Shown here one piece after another: positions 59,954-64,000 of a stretch of 64,000 nt of DNA. Source of the DNA: Bradyrhizobium sp. 170 (GTDB lineage Bacteria > Pseudomonadota > Alphaproteobacteria > Rhizobiales > Xanthobacteraceae); the NCBI RefSeq assembly GCF_023101085.1, contig NZ_CP064703.1, forward strand, positions 2,170,001 through 2,234,000, read 5' to 3'. The position numbers and the translations under genes were made by a program. The notes below the pieces were generated by a model. That model was not told the DNA's origin. It did no database searches and saw nothing but the letters and a program-made list of their open reading frames with translations. Every line of letters begins with the position of its first letter. Within the stretch, counting starts at the first letter, position 1.

Positions 59954-61172
59954 CGGCCAGCCTCATGGGCCGCTCAGGTCTGGAGGTCGCGGATATATTC
60001 CGTCGCTACGGTGCTGCCTGGCGCGAGCAGCACTGGGCCTCGCTATCGACCGACCGACGCGCAGCTATGACTGCCATCGAGCGCTGCCGAACTTCGGCGC
60101 TCGGCGGCCATGTCGAACAGCGCGACCGCTGTGGCGAACGACGGATCGCTTACAACAGCTGCCGTTCCCGCAGTTGCCCCAAGTGCCAGTGGCTCGCCCG
60201 AGCGGAATGGATCGAAGCTCGGCGGGAAGAGCTTCTCGATACGCAGTATTTCCATGTCGTCTTCACCGTTCCCGACGAGATCGCCGCGATTGCCTTCCAG
60301 AATGCCAGCACGGTCTACAAGATCCTGTTCCACGCAGCCGCCGAGACGTTGCGCACCATCGCTGCCGATCGGCGACATCTCGGCGCGGAGATCGGATTTT
60401 TCGCGGTACTTCATACCTGGGGTCAGAATCTCAGCCATCATCCCCATCTCCACTGCGTCGTGCCCGGCGGCGGGCTATCGCCGGACGGGAGCCGCTGGGT
60501 CGCGTGCCGTCCCGGCTTCTTCCTACCAGTCGCCGTGCTCTCCCGACTATTCCGGCGACTGTTTCTCGAAGGTCTGCAAAAGGCATTCGATGCCGGCGAG
60601 TTGCGATTCTTTTCGTCATTGGAACGGCTGCACGATCCCGTCGCATTCCGGCGCTATCTGGATCCCACCCGCCAGGGGTCAACTGGGTGGTCTATGCCAA
60701 GCCACCGTTCGCGGGCGCTGAGCGGGTTCTGGAATATGTCGGACGCTACACACACCGGGTGGCAATCGCCAACAACCGGATCGTCGATATCGAGGATGGC
60801 AAGGTACGCTTTCAGTGGAAGGACTATCGCAACGAGAACCGGCAAAAGGTGATGACGCTCAAGGCCGGGGAGTTCATCCGGCGTTTCCTCGTCCATGTCT
60901 TGCCCGAGGGATTTCAGCGCATCCGTTATTATGGTTTCATGGGCAACCGCTACCGCAAGCAAAAGCTCGCCCGCTGCCGCGAACTGCTCGGAATGCAGCA
61001 GCCCGATACGCCCGTAAAACCGAAGGAAGGGCGCGATTATCGTGACAAGGTCGAGGAGCTGACCGGCGTTTCCCTGCGGGAATGTCCCTTTTGCCGTCAA
61101 GGGCAGATGGTGTGCATCGAGGTGCTCGCGCCCGTTGCGTCACAAGACCCACCTCTTATGGATACTTCATGA
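59950..61172 (+). pseudogene. IS91-family transposase, single frameshift
   Basis: The start is TTG 59950 (overlapping the integrase stop) or ATG 59965. The N-terminal zinc-type motif CGERRIAYNSCRSRSCPKCQ and the HUH-type block LHTWGQNLSHHPHLHCVVPG are clear in the first frame to about 60670. There a run of GGGG causes a 1-base shift. The remainder, GVNWVVYAKPPFAGAERVLE, VGRYTHRVAIANNRI, RFLVHVLPEGFQRIRYYGF and the C-terminal CPFCRQGQM, is in the next frame to 61172. A one-base slip would restore a normal protein of about 407 residues, so the copy is either freshly dead or uses slippage. Confidence 0.85.
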
Positions 61173-61439
61173 CGGCCGGGCTTTTCAACTCATTGATCAT
61201 CGTGCTTTCCGTCTGCCGAGGCAGGCAGCAGGAATCCTATTGTCACGCCTCCGACTTCGAGCCCTCCAAGCGCAGGCGTCGCCGGTCTTTCCGACCGGGA
61301 GACCATATCTCGATTAGAATGTTTCGCCATCAAGACCGCATCCAGCATGTCCCCGAAGCCTCAGCGACGGCATTATCCGCTGGGATGCAGCATCCAATTT
61401 CCATAGCGGCACCGGCGCGCTAGGCGGCTTCGTCCAACA

Positions 61440-61512
61440 CGTTTTTAGATTACCGGCGCACTCACAGCGGCGCACTTTGAAGCTTCGGTACCGCGCCGCC
61501 AATCTAAAAACG
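61440..61512. repeat. Long inverted repeat (20-bp arms)
   Basis: CGTTTTTAGATTACCGGCGC at 61440-61459 pairs with GCGCCGCCAATCTAAAAACG at 61493-61512, with two mismatches. Followed by the near-palindrome TATGTCGTGCACCACATA at 61520-61537. It sits where the IS91-type unit meets the DUF736 fragment. Confidence 0.7.
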
Positions 61513-61535
61513 CTCTCTATTATGTCGTGCACCAC

Positions 61536-61711
61536 ATAAGGCCAAGATCGGAGCGGCCTGGTCGAAGCGCTCCGAGGAGGGCCGTGACTATCTCTCGCTC
61601 AAGCTCGACGACCCCTCGTTCAACGCCCCGATCTACGCGAACCTGTTCGATGAGGAAAGCGGGGAAGGCTACACCCTCCTTTGGTCGCGGCCGCGCAAGA
61701 GCGGAGAGTGA
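61536..61711 (+). pseudogene. DUF736 C-terminal fragment
   Basis: Reads [20 protein letters not shown] then [20 protein letters not shown] and [11 protein letters not shown], the last 57 residues or so of a second DUF736 protein. The 5' half has been removed at the junction with the repeat and IS91-type DNA. Confidence 0.85.
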
Positions 61712-61727
61712 GAGCAAGCTCTCAGGT

Positions 61728-61760
61728 CCCGCCCGGTCTTCTCCGGGCGGGGCCTTCCTT
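61728..61760 (+). terminator. Terminator hairpin after the DUF736 fragment
   Basis: Perfect 9-bp stem CCCGCCCGG/CCGGGCGGG with a 6-nt loop, then GCCTTCCTT. Right after the gene fragment's stop. Confidence 0.75.
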
Positions 61761-62019
61761 GGATCCGTCAGCCCGTCAGGCTTTGCCTTCCAATCGCATT
61801 GCGACCTTGCCGGGCGGCCGCTCCGGCCTCCGTTTAACTTTTTCTTTACTCAGGTTTCGCGCAAACGATTCGGCGCAGAAGCTCCATTCCCGCGTCACGG
61901 AGCGCTCGTCTGAGTCGCTGAAGAGTCAAGCTCGTAACAGCAAATTAGGTCAATAACGATCGGCGCGACTCGCTCTATAACTCTGCCCACAGAAAGTCTG
62001 GATCGTATCATGGAGCGGA

Positions 62020-62172
62020 ATGATGGCGCATTCGTTCAACGCGTTTCACGATGAAGGCGCAACGCTCAAACGCATCTGCGTCGCTCAAGCGATCGTCAGC
62101 CTTTCGGCGCTGACATCGACTGCCCTGCTGCTATCGAAGCTCTTGCCGACGATGATGAATGACTTTCACTAA
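62020..62172 (+). CDS. Small membrane peptide (50 aa), tentative
   Basis: ATGATG start with GGAG five bases upstream. The sequence MMAHSFNAFHDEGATLKRIC is followed by one hydrophobic helix (AQAIVSLSALTSTALLLSKL). The frame is complete. I know no family. A ribosome site and a clean helix are the only support. Confidence 0.4.
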   Translation: MMAHSFNAFHDEGATLKRICVAQAIVSLSALTSTALLLSKLLPTMMNDFH

Positions 62173-62382
62173 GTGATTATGGTGTCACTGCGTTGAAGAC
62201 CGCCATCGTTTGGCCCAATCAGCAGTCAACAAATCAAAAGCCGAACCGCATAGCGCAAGGCGTATGCGATTCGGCTTAGGTGTCTTCGTTGCTCATCTAG
62301 TCAGAGCGGTTAAACCAACTACACCGGTGGCTCACCGCCCGGAGCGCCTCGATAGATGATAGCACGTTGTCACGGAAAGCAG

Positions 62383-62448
62383 CTACTTTTTCTTCTTTTT
62401 AGCTTTTTTCGCAGTCGTCTTTTTGGTCTTCTTCGCTTTCTTAGCCAT
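62383..62448 (-). CDS. Lys-rich 21-residue peptide
   Basis: The reverse strand has GGAGGGGAC directly before ATG 62448, the strongest ribosome site in the window. The 21-codon frame begins MAKKAKKTKKTT and ends in five Lys, built only from Met, Ala, Lys and Thr. It resembles the repeats of bacterial histone H1-like proteins, so nucleic-acid binding is likely. It is too short for ordinary gene finders. The extreme composition together with the perfect start site argues it is real. Confidence 0.65.
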   Translation of the reverse strand: MAKKAKKTKKTTAKKAKKKKK

Positions 62449-62596
62449 GTCCCCTCCATGATTCACATCTGAAATAGTGCAGGCCGAGAATCGGCGTGCA
62501 CGACGGAAAATGTAACATCAAATTTGCAATATTGACATTGAGACATGTCGCTCACCCGCTTAGAGCTTCCGAACCGCTTGTCTCTTCCAGGAGGCA

Positions 62597-63511
62597 ATGC
62601 ACGGCGCAAAAGAACAGTGCCGCAACGCAATCCCTGAGGGCCGTTCTCTTGCCCCATTTGGGCCGAAGGATCCTCGCCGAAAAAGCTATCTGCAGGGGCG
62701 GCTATTGAATCATTCCGTCGGTTCTTCGCGTGGTCGCACCGACGCGCTTTCCTGTGGAGCCACCGATTACGATGGGGCCGATTGGGCGTGGGAGTTCTTA
62801 CGCCGAAATCAGGACTATATCGCCGATTGGCGAAGCTCCGTTCCGCGGCACCTGCCATGCATTACGTTGAAGGACGGCACGCGGCTGTTGCGCCTCAGGC
62901 AGCGATTTCCGCGTGCGGAGAAGTGGGGGCTTTACGCCTTCGCCGATCCGAGACGCTGCGCCCTTGACGCAACCGTGGTCTGGCATGCCAATGCCTTGAA
63001 ACGCGTGGTCCGGCTGAGTGCTAGGATGCCGAATGAGCACAGTGGTGCCATGACGCGCGCGCTCGCCGACTTCAATGGCGATCGACTAGCGGTGATTGAT
63101 ACCGTTCAGCACGTTTCGATCAAAGGCATGGGCGTTCGCGTCAATGTCGAAATCAAAGGCCTTTCCGTCCTGACCGCGCCATTTGCTGCGATCTTTGAAC
63201 TCCATGACCTCGACGACCTCTCAGGGCAGACCGAGGTCCTGAAGCGTCTTCATCGGTTCACTGATACCAATGTTACAGCCCTTCAAAGATCAACTTTTTC
63301 AGGCGACGAACGCCTCCGCCAGGCCCTGATCGCGCTCGATGAAAGCCTGAACGGCAAGACGTATCGGCAGATCGCGATTACTCTCTTTGGAGATAAGAAA
63401 GTTGCTGAAGAATGGCTGGGGCCTAGTCAATTCTTGAAGGACCGCACGCGGCGCCTCGTCGCGAAAGGCACCGAGTTGATGAAGGGCGGTTATCGCGATC
63501 TCCTGAGTTAG
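62597..63511 (+). CDS. DUF2285 / DUF6499-type ICE protein
   Basis: Up to 304 residues. The true start is uncertain and may be near 62705. The N-terminal motif GADWAWEFLRRNQDYIADW is the DUF6499 type, and the C-terminal 130 residues (LRQALIALDESLNGKTYRQI, then AITLFGDKKVAEEWLGPSQF and LKDRTRRLVAKGTELMKGGY) are DUF2285, a helix-turn-helix-like domain. In Mesorhizobium symbiosis ICEs related proteins lie beside rdfS, and this family includes excision regulators. It is 153 bp upstream of the RdfS-like gene in the same direction, fitting a role in controlling excision or transfer. Confidence 0.85.
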   Translation: MHGAKEQCRNAIPEGRSLAPFGPKDPRRKSYLQGRLLNHSVGSSRGRTDALSCGATDYDGADWAWEFLRRNQDYIADWRSSVPRHLPCITLKDGTRLLRLRQRFPRAEKWGLYAFADPRRCALDATVVWHANALKRVVRLSARMPNEHSGAMTRALADFNGDRLAVIDTVQHVSIKGMGVRVNVEIKGLSVLTAPFAAIFELHDLDDLSGQTEVLKRLHRFTDTNVTALQRSTFSGDERLRQALIALDESLNGKTYRQIAITLFGDKKVAEEWLGPSQFLKDRTRRLVAKGTELMKGGYRDLLS

Positions 63512-63664
63512 ACGATTCCGCCATTCTCGCTTTGACGAGTTTTGCTCGCGTGGGATGGCGAAACAAGGTCCGCCATCTTCGCCACTCCAAAAACAGTCCC
63601 GATCTGACGACGCTTCCCCTTGCACCTCTTGCTTGTGCGAGATTCGATAAGGGGACGTTGGACG

Positions 63665-63883
63665 ATGACAAAAAGTGACGACAAAGAACCGGAAAAGCCG
63701 TTCCTCAACACGGTGGAAGCCGCCGCCTGGCTCCGGCTTACCAAAAACACCCTAGAGAAGATGCGGGTGAACGGCAGAGGGCCCGCTTACCGCAAGCACG
63801 GACGCTATGTCCGCTACCACATCGAAGATCTCGTCGAATGGTCGCAGGCAAGCAAGCGGAGGTCGACCTCCGATGCAGATTGA
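63665..63883 (+). CDS. AlpA/RdfS-like excisionase
   Basis: 72 residues from ATG 63665 (MTKSDDKEPEKPFLNTVEAA). The winged helix-turn-helix of MerR/AlpA type is seen in EAAAWLRLTKNTLEKMRVNG, then RGPAYRKHGRYVRYHIEDLV and EWSQ. Proteins of this kind act as recombination directionality factors that bend att sites so that the integrase excises the element. Its 3' end overlaps the next gene by 11 bp, as reported for rdfS and traF in Mesorhizobium ICEs. The integrase it would partner is not obvious among those in the window. Confidence 0.85.
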   Translation: MTKSDDKEPEKPFLNTVEAAAWLRLTKNTLEKMRVNGRGPAYRKHGRYVRYHIEDLVEWSQASKRRSTSDAD

Positions 63884-64000
63884 TCGCACAAGACTGTGGC
63901 GGCAGGCCAGCATTCTTTCGGCCATGTGCGCCGGCATCATCACTCTTCTGATGTCCTCTGCACCCTCGGTGCCGCTCTTGATTTACAATGCATCCGGCAG
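63873..64000 (+). CDS. TraF-like S26 peptidase, 5' part
   Basis: Starts at ATG 63873 inside the end of the RdfS-like gene and runs off the window. The first residues MQIDRTRLWRQASILSAMCA hold a basic head and a membrane anchor. SSAPSVPLLIYNASG is the usual stretch just before the catalytic Ser region of TraF-type conjugation signal peptidases (PIGFY follows in relatives). TraF matures the conjugative pilin. Only 42 codons are visible, so the call rests on that motif and the rdfS-traF gene order. Confidence 0.65.
   Translation, partial: MQIDRTRLWRQASILSAMCAGIITLLMSSAPSVPLLIYNASG

Overview
The window looks like part of a rhizobial symbiosis island or integrative conjugative element (ICE), most likely Bradyrhizobium. 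I infer this from the high-GC core-type genes, lower-GC accessory genes, many decayed gene copies, IS66, IS21 and IS91-type elements, a recombinase trio, an island-type LuxR/LuxI pair, a CopG-type conjugation regulator, and at the right edge a DUF2285 protein, an AlpA-like excisionase (RdfS type) and the start of a TraF-type peptidase. No database was consulted. Family names come from motif recognition.

Layout. 1-6 kb: end of an IS66 transposase, a decayed flavin reductase/trpC copy, an H-NS-like gene, a NYN-domain gene, and a decayed acyl-CoA carboxylase remnant followed by a Cys-rich secreted protein and a small helical protein. 6-11.7 kb: mostly non-coding DNA with two terminator-type hairpins and a small coupled phage-like cassette (9.9-10.8 kb). 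11.7-13.2 kb: two P-loop ATPases (ParA-like pair). 13.6-19.6 kb: a possible biosynthetic cluster with a heme-oxygenase-like oxidase joined by a frameshift to a GFA domain, a 2OG-Fe(II) oxygenase, a PGM1-like ATP-grasp ligase and an acyl-CoA/AMP ligase. 20.5-24.1 kb: trpD-trpC, flavin reductase and a small frameshifted gene. 25.3-32.2 kb: a zinc-ribbon protein, a membrane protein, a three-gene biotin-dependent acyl-CoA carboxylase, and second copies of the Cys-rich and small helical proteins.

32.5-45 kb is largely a gene graveyard: a frameshifted EamA transporter, a DUF885 gene split by an intact IS21-family element, a ParA gene broken into two opposite-strand halves, a broken metallophosphoesterase and a broken outer-membrane protein. 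45-50.1 kb is a quorum-sensing block: alpha/beta hydrolase, a CopG-MFS fusion, LuxR, a lux-box-like site, LuxI and an isochorismatase-like protein without its catalytic Cys. 50.9-53.7 kb holds a GGCT-like protein, a radical-SAM-like protein lacking one cluster Cys, and a small protein. 54-64 kb is ICE backbone: broken DUF932 gene, recombinase trio, DUF736, integrase plus IS91-type transposase, DUF2285, RdfS-like and TraF-like genes, and a 21-residue Lys-rich peptide.

Two themes run through the window. First, a roughly 35-bp, partly palindromic, promoter-like element occurs nine times. In one orientation it points at the H-NS gene, both Cys-rich genes, the oxidase gene, the acyl-CoA ligase, trpDC and the radical-SAM gene. 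Second, two large segments are each present as an intact and a degraded copy (0.74-3.2 kb against 20.9-24.1 kb, and 4.1-6.1 kb against 28.3-32.2 kb). The element therefore spread at least partly by segmental duplication.
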